Part shown: positions 42,708 through 51,517 of the stretch, one piece after another
Position numbering within the stretch: position 1 is the first letter of the stretch
Layout of the letters: each line of letters starts with the position of its first letter
NCBI RefSeq assembly: GCF_001908375.1
Contig: NZ_CP017241.1
Span: 3,103,001-3,167,000 of the forward strand
From: Rhizobium etli 8C-3
GTDB lineage: Bacteria; Pseudomonadota; Alphaproteobacteria; Rhizobiales; Rhizobiaceae
Reading direction: 5' to 3'
Length of the DNA: 64,000 nucleotides
The notes under the pieces: generated by a model
Databases searched by the model: none
What the model saw: the letters and a program-made list of their open reading frames with translations, nothing else
Told to the model about the DNA's origin: nothing
Made by a program: the position numbers and the translations under genes

Positions 42708-45700
42708 CTATTGATCGAGACCGAGCCAACGACCGGTTGCCCGCGCCTGGCGTTCGGCCAGGATCTTCTGACTGCTCTCGAGCCGAACAGCCCGCTGCAA
42801 GACCTTGAGCGATGCCCGGATCGCATCAAACGCCTTCCGTTCGGCAGAGGGCACCATGTTGACGACCCCCTTCTCATCACGTCCGATTGCACCAGGCCCG
42901 AAGCGGGCGTCGAGAGCCTTGCTTGTCGCAGCGAACTCGTCGCGGACCTTCGGATCGAGCGCGCCGATCATTCCGGCAAGCGCCCCCGGGTTCTTCTTGG
43001 CCGCTAAGGTGAGGCGCACGAGATCATCGCGAGCGCCCCTGCTCAGCCCCGGAATGGCTATCCCCATGCGTCGCCGCTCCTCCGCAAGCGTGCGGAGAGC
43101 CGCACCGAATGCACTCGAATAGGCAGAAGCAAGGGCCGTCAGGCGACTGCCAACCTCTGGGAGGGCTTGCAGCGCATCCCTGCGCTCTTGCCCGGAAGCA
43201 AGCAGCCGGTCGATCAGGCGGTCCGAACCGCGCAGCGCTCCGTAGGCTCTGGGATCGCTGGCGACGGCTGCAGCGATGCGATCTGCCACAATACCCCTTG
43301 TGACCAGGGCCTCGATTGTTGCCACCACTGCGGCCGGATCACGCCAGATGTTGACCGCCGCTTCCGCAAGGGCTGCGCGGCGCTTCTGGTAATGCGGTGT
43401 CGACATGGCGCGTACTTTAACCTCTTCCTCGACCGGCGCCTTGAATTCGGTCACCCCGGCGAGCAGCGGCGGCGAATTCTGTCTTTCCGGATCAAAGGCC
43501 GCGGCAGCGACAATCCGCGTGCGATCCTCGCGTTCGGCCCGATGCTGCGCTTCGGCAAACCGCTTCACAGCCTTGAAGAGATTCACCAGTTCCTCGCGCC
43601 TTTCCGGTATCAAGTCCTTCGGCATGCGCTCCATGGCGCTGGCCTCGACATGCTCATTGGCCTTATCGGTAAAGGCGCTCCAGCCGAAGCGAACCGTCAG
43701 CGCCGCGCTGACCGCCTTGATTTCCTGCACGACGGAACGATCCGCGGCGGCGAACAAGAACGCCGTCTTGTAAGCCTCCTCCCCACCCCGTTGCCGGACG
43801 GCTTCGATTTCGTCGAGGCGGGCACGAGCAGCTCGCGACAGCGCCGGAACCGACAAAGACATATGCGCGCGGCGCGTCCGCTCACGCGCTGCAAAGCGTT
43901 CGGCGTTCTTGCGAAAGGCCGCAGCATGGGCGCGCATCAGCGGCTTCAATTCAGCAAGAGCGGCAATTGCGGCATTGCGCTCATGACGCGCCGCCCGCCC
44001 ATCGATCAGGAGGTCCGAGCCGCGTAAACGTCCGAGCCTGGCCGGCGCGCGTGTAATGTCGTCGGCAAGCCGTTGGGGCGGCGCGTCAGTGTGCGAAGCC
44101 ATCTCGTTGAGCACGGCAAGCGCCTTGTCCGGATCAACAAAGATCTTTGCGAGCTGCGCGCGAAGGATTGCTTCGCGCGCCTGACAGCCCGGTGAAGCCA
44201 GTTGCGCCAGACGCGCATCCTCTTCCACGCCGCTTGGAAAAGACGTCACAGGAGCCAGAAGATACCGCATGTCCTCGACACTGGTCTGCGCAACGGATGC
44301 AGCCGGGGACCGGTCATCATGAGCGATGAGGCGCTCGCGCTCGATCGCAAAGCCTAGAGCAACGTTTGCCCGCTCCCACACCATCGCCAGTTCCTTCCTC
44401 TTTCTGCCAAGTCGCGTCAGCTGCCGGGCGACATTCTCTTCCATCCCGGCAGCGATTTCGGCGAGATGGTCAATCCCGCGACGCCGCGCGAAATCACCTG
44501 CATAGGCCTGGTAGCCAGCCTCATCGTCGAAATCGAGCGTCGTGGTCTTGGCGCCGGAACGCGACAACCGCTCGACAAGCTGCTTGAACAGTTCGGGCCG
44601 ATGGCTCTCCTGCTCGATGCGCTTCCGGCGGGCTTCGGCGGCTTCGACCTGTGTGGCCGTCCAGACATTGCGATGCACCACCCTTTCCTCGAACCGATTC
44701 TGTCCGGTTTCCTCATCGATGACAGGAACCTGAACTTTGACCTTCTCAACACCGTCCTTACGCAGAGTGACGGTGTCCCCGAGGTGGAGCCCTCCCTCCC
44801 GGAGTGCCTTCGGCAGGCTTACGCCCCAGAGCCTGTGCGTAACCGCGTCATCGGTTTTGACGTCAGCATATGGACTCGGATCGACGTCCGCTCCTGCGCG
44901 GAAACGTGCCTCTCCGACACCGACAAGTTCGCCAGTGACGCCGGCTGAATGATCGAAACGGCGGCGAGTGCCCCATTCAGGTTGTACCGCAAAGTCTTCC
45001 TTGGCCGCGTAGAGATCGGCACGGTTGCGATGGCGGGTCATCGAAACATAGGTCAGATGGTGGTCCATCATGCCGGTCGCGAGAACGAACGTCCGGTCGA
45101 CGGTGGCACCCTGAGATTTGTGGATCGTCGTGGCATATCCGTGATCGACATTGCGGTAGCTGTCCTCACTGAAGATGACATCACGGCCATTGTCGAGGCG
45201 CACTGAAAGTAATGTCCGGCCCCGTTTATCGGTCGTCGAAACAACCGTGCCCAGCATTCCGTTCTTGACATACTGGGCGTCGATATTCGCAGCGTGCGGC
45301 TCGAGAAAACGGCCGTTCTTGAGGAAGATGATACGGTCGCCAATGGCAAATTCACGCGCCCCCTGTTCGGTCTGGAAGGCGCGACTGTCACGAAGCGCGC
45401 CCTCGGCCTTCATCACGGTCCTCAGTGCGTCGTTCAAACGCTTCACGTCCACGTTCGTGTGAGCGAGAACGAGTAGTTCGTCGCCGCGCAAACCCGGGCT
45501 TCCTTCATCGGCCGATCTCTGAAGCAGTTCGCGACGGGCACCGGTCCAGTCGGAAACGATGCGTCCGATGGCGTCCTCCCGCCTATCCGCTTCGATAATA
45601 TGACCTCGCTCCACATAGGCGTCGAGACCCTGTTCGACGTCGCGGCGCGCAAACAGCCGGGAAGCCTCGCGCGCCCATTGCTCGCTTTGCCGGCGCACGC

Positions 45701-47318
45701 CCGAAAGCTCCGCAAAGCCGATCCGTTCCGTAATCGCCCGGAACGCAGCGCCCGCCTGGATCGGCTGAAGCTGCATGGCGTCGCCGATCAGGACGACCTT
45801 CGCGCCTGCCTCTTCGGCAAACTTCAGGACGCGCGCCATTTGCTTCGACGACACCATGCCGGCTTCGTCGATCACCAGCACGTCGCCGCGCCCAAGCCTG
45901 TCGCGGCCATCGGTCCAGGCGAGCTCCCAGGATGCAAGCGTCCGCGACTTGATTTTCGAACTGTCCTCCAGGCCTTCGGCGGCCTTTCCGGCAAGTGCTG
46001 CGCCGATCACCCGGCGACCTTCGCTTTCCCAGGCGATGCGCGCCGCATCCAGAAGTGTGGACTTGCCGGCGCCGGCAAGCCCCATGACCGCAGCAATGGC
46101 ACTGTTTCCTGTGACATGCCTGACGGCGTCCACCTGCTCCGCATCGAGCCGGAAGCGCCTTTGCGGATCACGCGTTTCGACGAATCCGATCGCCGCGGTA
46201 ATCCGCCGATCGGTGATGGCATGCCCGCGGCGCTTCGCGAGAACTCGCACAGACTGAGCCATGTCATATTCGGTGCGCAGGATGTCGCGCGTGGTCAAGA
46301 TTGCGGGCTCCGCAGCTTTTCCGGTCTGCGGATCGAACGCTTGCGGCTTCAGCGTCACGAGATCGTTCGAAGCCATCAGCCGCGCACGGATATTGGCAAA
46401 GTCAATCGGATCGTCGACATAGCGGTGGAGCGTCCGGGCGATATCACGCTCATCAAAGGTCGAGCGCTCATTGGCAAGCTGCTTCAAGAGGAGTTCGGGA
46501 TCTGCAAGCAGTCGATCCGCCATCTCCTGCCGGCGGGCAAGCTCCGCCGGCGCGAAGAACATCTGTCTGCCCTTGCGAGCCAATGCCGCTCTTTCCGGAC
46601 CGTGATGTTTCTGCCCGATTCCGTCCAGGCCCTGTTCGGGATAGGAGCGGCCGTCGAGCCGGATCTCATGTCCGGCAAGTGCCAGATGCCGATTGGCCGT
46701 GTGGGCCCAGGCAATCTTCCACGCCTTCAGCGTTTCCGTGTCGCCGGCCCAGATTCGATAGACGATCCTGCCCTTCGGACGGTCCGGCGTTACAACGCGC
46801 AGCGGCTTACCATCTGCTCCAGTTACCGCCACCTTCTTCGGCCCGAACCCCTCTTCCGTCAGAGGTCTCAGCGTTGTCATCAGGTGGATGTGAGGATTGC
46901 CGTCTTTGTCGTGATAGACCCAGTCGGCGACCATTCCTCTTGAGGTGAGGTTGTCGCGGACGAATTCGCGCACCAGAGCGATGTTTTCGGTTCGCGACAG
47001 TTCCTCAGGCAAGGCAATGATCAGTTCGCGGGCAAGCTGCGCGTCGGCCCGCTTCTCGAAGGCATCTACGGCGTTCCAGAGCACCTCGCTGGCACCGGCG
47101 ATCGAGCGTCCGTCAATTGCCTTGCGCAGCCACGCCGGCGTTTCATCCGGCAGGACCAGCTCCTCATGCACCAGTTCGGACGAACCGCCGCGATAGCTGA
47201 AGGATGTGCCAACCTGCTCGTCCGTCATTCTCGTGCGATGGCGATAAGCCGCAGCCGAGACGACGCTCCGTCCCGCTCCCCTGCTGATCACTTGCGCTCT
47301 GACGAACATGATCGCCAC
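42708..47318 (-). CDS. traA: conjugative relaxase TraA (MobA/MobL relaxase plus RecD-like helicase)
   Basis: The protein of about 1536 aa begins with a MobA/MobL relaxase domain: VISRGAGRSVVSAAAYRH, then the metal-binding HIHLMTTLRP near residues 143-152. A RecD-like helicase follows with Walker A GLAGAGKST near 413-421 and VLVIDEAGMVSS, and a long C-terminal region. It nicks oriT and unwinds the transferred strand. GTG 47318, with GGAG upstream, is the likely start (ATG 47309 possible). Starting further upstream would run the gene through the oriT found at 47343-47372. Its length equals that of Ti-type TraA. Confidence 0.95.
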   Translation of the reverse strand: MAIMFVRAQVISRGAGRSVVSAAAYRHRTRMTDEQVGTSFSYRGGSSELVHEELVLPDETPAWLRKAIDGRSIAGASEVLWNAVDAFEKRADAQLARELIIALPEELSRTENIALVREFVRDNLTSRGMVADWVYHDKDGNPHIHLMTTLRPLTEEGFGPKKVAVTGADGKPLRVVTPDRPKGRIVYRIWAGDTETLKAWKIAWAHTANRHLALAGHEIRLDGRSYPEQGLDGIGQKHHGPERAALARKGRQMFFAPAELARRQEMADRLLADPELLLKQLANERSTFDERDIARTLHRYVDDPIDFANIRARLMASNDLVTLKPQAFDPQTGKAAEPAILTTRDILRTEYDMAQSVRVLAKRRGHAITDRRITAAIGFVETRDPQRRFRLDAEQVDAVRHVTGNSAIAAVMGLAGAGKSTLLDAARIAWESEGRRVIGAALAGKAAEGLEDSSKIKSRTLASWELAWTDGRDRLGRGDVLVIDEAGMVSSKQMARVLKFAEEAGAKVVLIGDAMQLQPIQAGAAFRAITERIGFAELSGVRRQSEQWAREASRLFARRDVEQGLDAYVERGHIIEADRREDAIGRIVSDWTGARRELLQRSADEGSPGLRGDELLVLAHTNVDVKRLNDALRTVMKAEGALRDSRAFQTEQGAREFAIGDRIIFLKNGRFLEPHAANIDAQYVKNGMLGTVVSTTDKRGRTLLSVRLDNGRDVIFSEDSYRNVDHGYATTIHKSQGATVDRTFVLATGMMDHHLTYVSMTRHRNRADLYAAKEDFAVQPEWGTRRRFDHSAGVTGELVGVGEARFRAGADVDPSPYADVKTDDAVTHRLWGVSLPKALREGGLHLGDTVTLRKDGVEKVKVQVPVIDEETGQNRFEERVVHRNVWTATQVEAAEARRKRIEQESHRPELFKQLVERLSRSGAKTTTLDFDDEAGYQAYAGDFARRRGIDHLAEIAAGMEENVARQLTRLGRKRKELAMVWERANVALGFAIERERLIAHDDRSPAASVAQTSVEDMRYLLAPVTSFPSGVEEDARLAQLASPGCQAREAILRAQLAKIFVDPDKALAVLNEMASHTDAPPQRLADDITRAPARLGRLRGSDLLIDGRAARHERNAAIAALAELKPLMRAHAAAFRKNAERFAARERTRRAHMSLSVPALSRAARARLDEIEAVRQRGGEEAYKTAFLFAAADRSVVQEIKAVSAALTVRFGWSAFTDKANEHVEASAMERMPKDLIPERREELVNLFKAVKRFAEAQHRAEREDRTRIVAAAAFDPERQNSPPLLAGVTEFKAPVEEEVKVRAMSTPHYQKRRAALAEAAVNIWRDPAAVVATIEALVTRGIVADRIAAAVASDPRAYGALRGSDRLIDRLLASGQERRDALQALPEVGSRLTALASAYSSAFGAALRTLAEERRRMGIAIPGLSRGARDDLVRLTLAAKKNPGALAGMIGALDPKVRDEFAATSKALDARFGPGAIGRDEKGVVNMVPSAERKAFDAIRASLKVLQRAVRLESSQKILAERQARATGRWLGLDQ

Positions 47319-47342
47319 GACCGTCTCCAGACCTGTCCAGCC

Positions 47343-47372
47343 ACGTCGCGCGAGCGACGTATATTGCGCCCT
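47343..47372. other. oriT: origin of transfer (oriT), IncQ/Ti type
   Basis: A perfect 7-bp inverted repeat, ACGTCGC (47343-47349) and GCGACGT (47354-47360) with loop GCGA, is followed at once by ATATTGCGCCCT (47361-47372). That is the arrangement of the IncQ/RSF1010 oriT (hairpin then TAAGTGCGCCCT) and of the Ti plasmid oriT. By analogy the nick would fall between 47368 and 47369 on the top strand. It lies between divergent traA and traC, where Ti and rhizobial plasmids keep oriT. Confidence 0.85.
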
Positions 47373-47537
47373 CAAACCGATCGGGCCGACTGGGCTGATA
47401 CCGCTTTTCCGAAGAAGGCCAGCGGCCGGAATTCCGCACGAGATTCTGAGGCTGGCGCAAGATAGCCTGTTTAACTGACTTGTTCCAGAGTGTATAATCA
47501 GAGTGTCACATCAACACGACACAACGGATCATCAAAA

Positions 47538-47825
47538 ATGTCAGCCAGATCGACAATTTCCGAGCTCGATGCGCAGATCGAGAAGCTTAAGGAACGCAGA
47601 AGACTTTTGATAGTCAAATCCGCCGAGCGCTTTGCTCGCGCCGCCACAAAGGCGGGTCTGGCTGAAATGGAGTTACCCGACGAAGCACTCGATCAGATCA
47701 TCGCCGAGATTACGGCGCGATTTCGCAAAGAGGAGAAAAGGACGGCTGGTGGCGCAGCTTCTCAAGCGCCTCGACCAGCGGATAGCGGAACTGGAACGCC
47801 GGCGGCGGTTTCACATGACGGCTGA
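47538..47825 (+). CDS. traC: conjugal transfer protein TraC
   Basis: The 95-aa protein starts at ATG 47538 with SARSTISELDAQIEKLKERR, the typical TraC N-terminal coiled coil, and has a Pro/Ala-rich end. TraC is an accessory relaxosome protein in Ti-type transfer systems, thought to help TraA at oriT. It is the first gene of traCDG and overlaps traD. Confidence 0.88.
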   Translation: MSARSTISELDAQIEKLKERRRLLIVKSAERFARAATKAGLAEMELPDEALDQIIAEITARFRKEEKRTAGGAASQAPRPADSGTGTPAAVSHDG

Positions 47826-48042
47826 GCGCAAGCGCGAGGCGCGCGAGAAATTTCTGATCGGCGGCATCGTCGTCAGGGCCGGGCTATCGAAAGCCGACCG
47901 GGCGTTCCTGTTCGGCGGCCTGCTTGAACTGGCCCGGATCGTTCCGGGCTCTTTAGAACATCAGCGGTTGCGCGACCTTGGCGAAGAGGCGTTCAGGGCC
48001 GCTTTTCTGGACGCTCTTCAGGAGAGGACGGAATGGCATTGA
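47749..48042 (+). CDS. traD: conjugal transfer protein TraD
   Basis: The conserved TraD core is MTAERKREAREKFLIGGIVV followed by AGLSKADRAFLFGGLLELA. The family is about 71-75 aa, which fits ATG 47815. The frame is open upstream to GTG 47749 (AAAGGA before it), adding a helical RLDQRIAELERRRRF that is also seen in some rhizobial TraD proteins. I list the longer form. It overlaps traC upstream and traG by 10 bp downstream. TraD is a small accessory protein with no firm biochemical role. Confidence 0.85.
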   Translation: MAQLLKRLDQRIAELERRRRFHMTAERKREAREKFLIGGIVVRAGLSKADRAFLFGGLLELARIVPGSLEHQRLRDLGEEAFRAAFLDALQERTEWH

Positions 48043-49952
48043 AGCATCGATTGCATCCAAGCCTTATGCTTGTGCTCGTCCCCGTCGCCATCACCGCCTT
48101 TGCCTTCTACGTGACTGGGTGGCGATGGCACGCATTGGCAGTCGGCATGTCAGGAAGAATGCAATACTGGTTCCTGCGGTCAACACCGCTGCCGCCATTT
48201 CTGCTCGGACCGCTCGCAGGGCTCCTGACTGTCTGGCCCTTGCCATTGCATCGACGCCGTCCGATCGCGATCTCAAGCCTTCTCGGCTTTCTCGCCGTTG
48301 CCGGCTTCTACGCCTTGCGCGAATATGGACGTCTTGCTCCCCTGGTCGAGCGCGGCCTTGTCGCCTGGGATGAGGCGCTTTCTTATCTCGACGCTTTCGT
48401 CGTGGCTGGGTTTATTTTCGGCTTTCTGATCATTGCCGTGTCAGCGCGCATTTCCATCGTGGTTGCCGATCCAGTCAGGCGCGCCAAAGGGGGAATCTTC
48501 GGTGACGCCGACTGGCTCTCGATGCCTGAGGCCGCAAGGCTTTTCCCGCCGGACGGCGAAATCATCGTCGGCGAGCGATATCGCGTCGACCGCGAGCTCG
48601 TGCACAAGCTTCCCTTCGACCCGAACGATCGTTCGACGTGGGGACAGGGCGGCAGGGCGCCGCTGTTGACCTACAAGCAGGATTTCGACTCCACGCATAT
48701 GCTGTTCTTCGCCGGCTCCGGCGGATTCAAGACGACCAGCAATGTCGTGCCGACGGCGCTTCGATATTCAGGTCCGCTCATCTGCCTCGACCCGTCCACA
48801 GAAGTTGCACCGATGGTGGTCGAGTACCGCAGGCGTGTCATCGGCCGTGACGTGATGGTGCTCGACCCTGCCGATCCGCGAACCGGCTTCGACGTCCTGG
48901 ACGGCATCGAAACGTCGGCCCGCAAGGAAGAAGACATCGTCGGCATGGCGCATATGCTGTTGTCGGAAAGCGCACGTTTCGAATCGTCAAGTGGCGCCTA
49001 CTTCCAGAACCAGGCGCACAATCTGCTGACCGGACTGCTTGCCCATGTGATGCTCTCGCCAGAATATGCCGGCAGGCGAACGCTGCGTAGTTTGCGTCAG
49101 ATCGTTTCCGAGCCCGAGCCGTCGGTCCTCGCCATGCTGCGCGACGTTCAGGAGAACTCGGGGTCGGCCTTTATCCGCGAGACGCTGGGTGTCTTCACGA
49201 ACATGACGGAGCAGACGTTTTCCGGCGTCTACTCGACGGCATCGAAGGACACGCAATGGCTGTCACTCGAAAATTACGTCGGTCTCGTCTGTGGCAACGC
49301 ATTCAGATCCGGCGACATCGTCTCTGGCAAAAAGGATGTGTTCCTGAACATCCCGGCCGCTATCCTGCGCTCGTATCCTGGCATCGGAAGGGTGATCATC
49401 GGCTCATTGATCAAGGCCATGGTGCAGGCCGATGGCGCATTCGACCGCCGCACATTGTTCATGCTCGATGAGGTCGACCTGCTCGGCTACATGCGGGTGC
49501 TGGAAGAAGCGCGCGACCGCGGCCGCAAATACGGGATCACGCTGATGCTGATGTACCAGTCCGTCGGACAGTTGGAGCGGCATTTCGGCAAGGACGGGGC
49601 GGTCTCATGGATCGACGGCTGCGCGTTTGCCTCCTACGCCGCAGTCAAGGCACTCGACACGGCCCGCAGCGTCTCGGCTCAATGCGGGGAAATGACCGTC
49701 GAGGTAAAGGGCCGGTCGCGCAATATCGGCTGGAGCAGTTCTGCCATGGGATCGCGCCAATCGGAAAGTGTGAATTTTCAAAGAAGACCGCTGATCATGC
49801 CACACGAGATCACCCAGTCGATGCGAAAGGACGAACAGATCGTTATCGTCCAAGGCCAAAGTCCGCTCCGTTGCGGGCGAGCGATCTATTTTCGGCGCAA
49901 GGACATGAACGAGCAGGCCAAGGCCAATCGTTTCGTCAAAACCAGCCTCTGA
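48033..49952 (+). CDS. traG: type IV coupling protein TraG (VirD4 family)
   Basis: The 639-aa protein has N-terminal membrane segments (about residues 11-30, 53-72, 79-98 and 120-140). The VirD4/TraG ATPase follows, with Walker A FAGSGGFKTTSN near 231 and Walker B LFMLDEVDLLGYM near 478. It recruits the TraA-bound DNA to the mating channel. The trb or virB genes for that channel are not in the window, so mobilisation relies on genes elsewhere. Confidence 0.95.
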   Translation: MALKHRLHPSLMLVLVPVAITAFAFYVTGWRWHALAVGMSGRMQYWFLRSTPLPPFLLGPLAGLLTVWPLPLHRRRPIAISSLLGFLAVAGFYALREYGRLAPLVERGLVAWDEALSYLDAFVVAGFIFGFLIIAVSARISIVVADPVRRAKGGIFGDADWLSMPEAARLFPPDGEIIVGERYRVDRELVHKLPFDPNDRSTWGQGGRAPLLTYKQDFDSTHMLFFAGSGGFKTTSNVVPTALRYSGPLICLDPSTEVAPMVVEYRRRVIGRDVMVLDPADPRTGFDVLDGIETSARKEEDIVGMAHMLLSESARFESSSGAYFQNQAHNLLTGLLAHVMLSPEYAGRRTLRSLRQIVSEPEPSVLAMLRDVQENSGSAFIRETLGVFTNMTEQTFSGVYSTASKDTQWLSLENYVGLVCGNAFRSGDIVSGKKDVFLNIPAAILRSYPGIGRVIIGSLIKAMVQADGAFDRRTLFMLDEVDLLGYMRVLEEARDRGRKYGITLMLMYQSVGQLERHFGKDGAVSWIDGCAFASYAAVKALDTARSVSAQCGEMTVEVKGRSRNIGWSSSAMGSRQSESVNFQRRPLIMPHEITQSMRKDEQIVIVQGQSPLRCGRAIYFRRKDMNEQAKANRFVKTSL

Positions 49953-50296
49953 CCGGCAAGGATATCGTCAGATGGCCAAGGTCCTGCTTGCGGCTTCCGA
50001 CTGCAACGACCGAAGTGCTCCCGCCATTGAGCCGGCACGTCAAGCGGAAGAGGTGACCCTCTCGATGCGGTCTGCCCCTTTGGTTCATCCAATGCCTTAT
50101 ACCTTTTTTGAAGGGATGCTCGAGACTCTCGCTGACCCCGAGGTCCTCTTGGGGTACGCCTGCATGCACCAGACGCCAGACCGAGGCCGGAATGCAGGAC
50201 ACCAGGGACTGGCGCTGGCCGAATCATTCACTCGGACCCCAAAGGAGCGCGAGAGATCGCGCCCGGAAGCGGCTTTCCTTGACTCGTCGACGGGTT
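49953..50296. other. intergenic between traG and the cytochrome gene, no supported gene
   Basis: A top-strand frame from ATG 49972 contains a protein-like stretch (MPYTFFEGMLETLADPEVLL) but runs on into the antisense of the cytochrome gene and lacks a ribosome binding site. It may be a decayed fragment. Confidence 0.4.
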
Positions 50297-50713
50297 CTAC
50301 GGCTCCACTTTTTTGGGCCGCCCGCGACCGAGAGCGCCGTCGGCACGGGCCTGCAAATAGGCGTAGATGTCGTCGATATAAGGAGCGAAATTGGGATCGT
50401 TGGCGAACCCTTTCATGATCGAACTCCCGCTCGAGCTCCGGCCATCTCGAACGACGCGCCTGAACGTCTCGATATCGAGCGGCCGGTTGACGAGAGAGGA
50501 TGCGAAAGTCGAGCCGACGCCATCGGGGCCGTGGCAATGATTGCAGCCGGCATGATAACGCCGGTAACCGTTGTAGGTCCGCGCATCGGCATTCCCATCG
50601 ACCACTTTGTAGAACTTGTCGGCGGCGGCGGCATCCTGCGAAGATCGCCCGGAAATCACCGCGACGCCACAGGCGACGACAGCAAACAGTAGCAGGCGCT
50701 GCAATGGACGCAT
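50297..50713 (-). CDS. c-type cytochrome, methanol-metabolism-related type (PedF-like)
   Basis: The 138-aa protein has a signal peptide (cleavage near AAA, residue 30) and one heme site, CNHCH, in the context YRRYHAGCNHCHGPDGVGS, followed by SIMKGFANDPNFAPYIDDIYAYLQARADG. This pattern belongs to cytochromes linked to PQQ-dependent methanol/alcohol dehydrogenases. ATG 50713 has GGAGG upstream. No dehydrogenase gene lies in the window, so its electron donor is elsewhere. It is co-oriented with the secreted protein and regulator to its right. Confidence 0.85.
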   Translation of the reverse strand: MRPLQRLLLFAVVACGVAVISGRSSQDAAAADKFYKVVDGNADARTYNGYRRYHAGCNHCHGPDGVGSTFASSLVNRPLDIETFRRVVRDGRSSSGSSIMKGFANDPNFAPYIDDIYAYLQARADGALGRGRPKKVEP

Positions 50714-51008
50714 CTTTCTGTGCCTCCAAGGCGCTTGGCGGCGCGGGCCGCGTTGTCCGCCGATAGCGGCTTCGTGCGAACCAATATCAGGAGGAATCGA
50801 GCTCTGACTATGTCACAGGCCCGCTGCCGGAAAAGCCGGGGCCCGTTCCTGTGCTGTGAAAGTCACTTTCTCGCACGTAAGGTTCACCCGGCTTCCTCCC
50901 GGATCAGCCTTCGGGATTGATCGTCCGTTGGGCGGCTCGCCCGGCATGTCCGGATGGGCCGGCCGGGATCACCGCTCTCGCCGCGAGGCTCCCGGATGGC
51001 CAAAAGGG

Positions 51009-51377
51009 TCAATCCTCGATTATGGCGCTGGTCGACACGTTATCGATCAGGTTTGCGGTGGGCTCCTGCACGAGAAGGACCTCGCCATTACGCAAGATCT
51101 CGAAGTCGGCGGACGGCTGGCCGACGGCTTGAGGCACGGAGATCATTAACCGCTGCCCCGGTCCGAGTGTGGATACGAAGCGGATCGGCTGTGCTTCTTC
51201 GCCGGACGCCATGGTCGCAACCACTCGGTAGCCGTCTTTTTCGACGGTGTAATACACCGCGCCATTGAAATGGTCGAGATGAATGCTGTAGCCGTTGCCT
51301 GGCGCCAGTTCCGACGCCGAAGCGACGCCTGTCGTGGCGAGTAAGGCCATTGCAAATGCTGTAGAACTTCTGGTCAT
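51009..51377 (-). CDS. small secreted protein of unknown function
   Basis: The 122-aa protein starts at ATG 51377 behind GGAGGAG and has a clear signal peptide ending ASA near residue 22. The mature part is about 100 residues, beta-rich (GYSIHLDHFNGAVYYTVEKD), with no cysteines and no known motif. It lies between the cytochrome and the LuxR-ATPase genes, all leftward, and may belong to the same periplasmic alcohol-oxidation unit. Confidence 0.72.
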   Translation of the reverse strand: MTRSSTAFAMALLATTGVASASELAPGNGYSIHLDHFNGAVYYTVEKDGYRVVATMASGEEAQPIRFVSTLGPGQRLMISVPQAVGQPSADFEILRNGEVLLVQEPTANLIDNVSTSAIIED

Positions 51378-51517
51378 CGCTCCTCCTCCGCGAGCGATCG
51401 CCTGCCTGGGCATCCTCTGCCCATGGTGGCAAACCCAGCCTATGCGCAGAGCAGCTCGGGCACATCGGTACGGCCACCCAATTTCCCGGCGGCTGGCACC
51501 CTAAATTTCATGCTGGA

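Noticed and set aside
45600..46943. 447-codon open frame on the top strand inside traA
   Set aside because: It is fully antisense to the helicase part of traA, is rich in Arg, Ala and Pro and has no ribosome binding site. High GC content leaves such mirror frames open.
49972..50418. Top-strand frame with a protein-like start after traG
   Set aside because: No ribosome binding site, and its second half is the antisense of the cytochrome gene. At most a decayed fragment.
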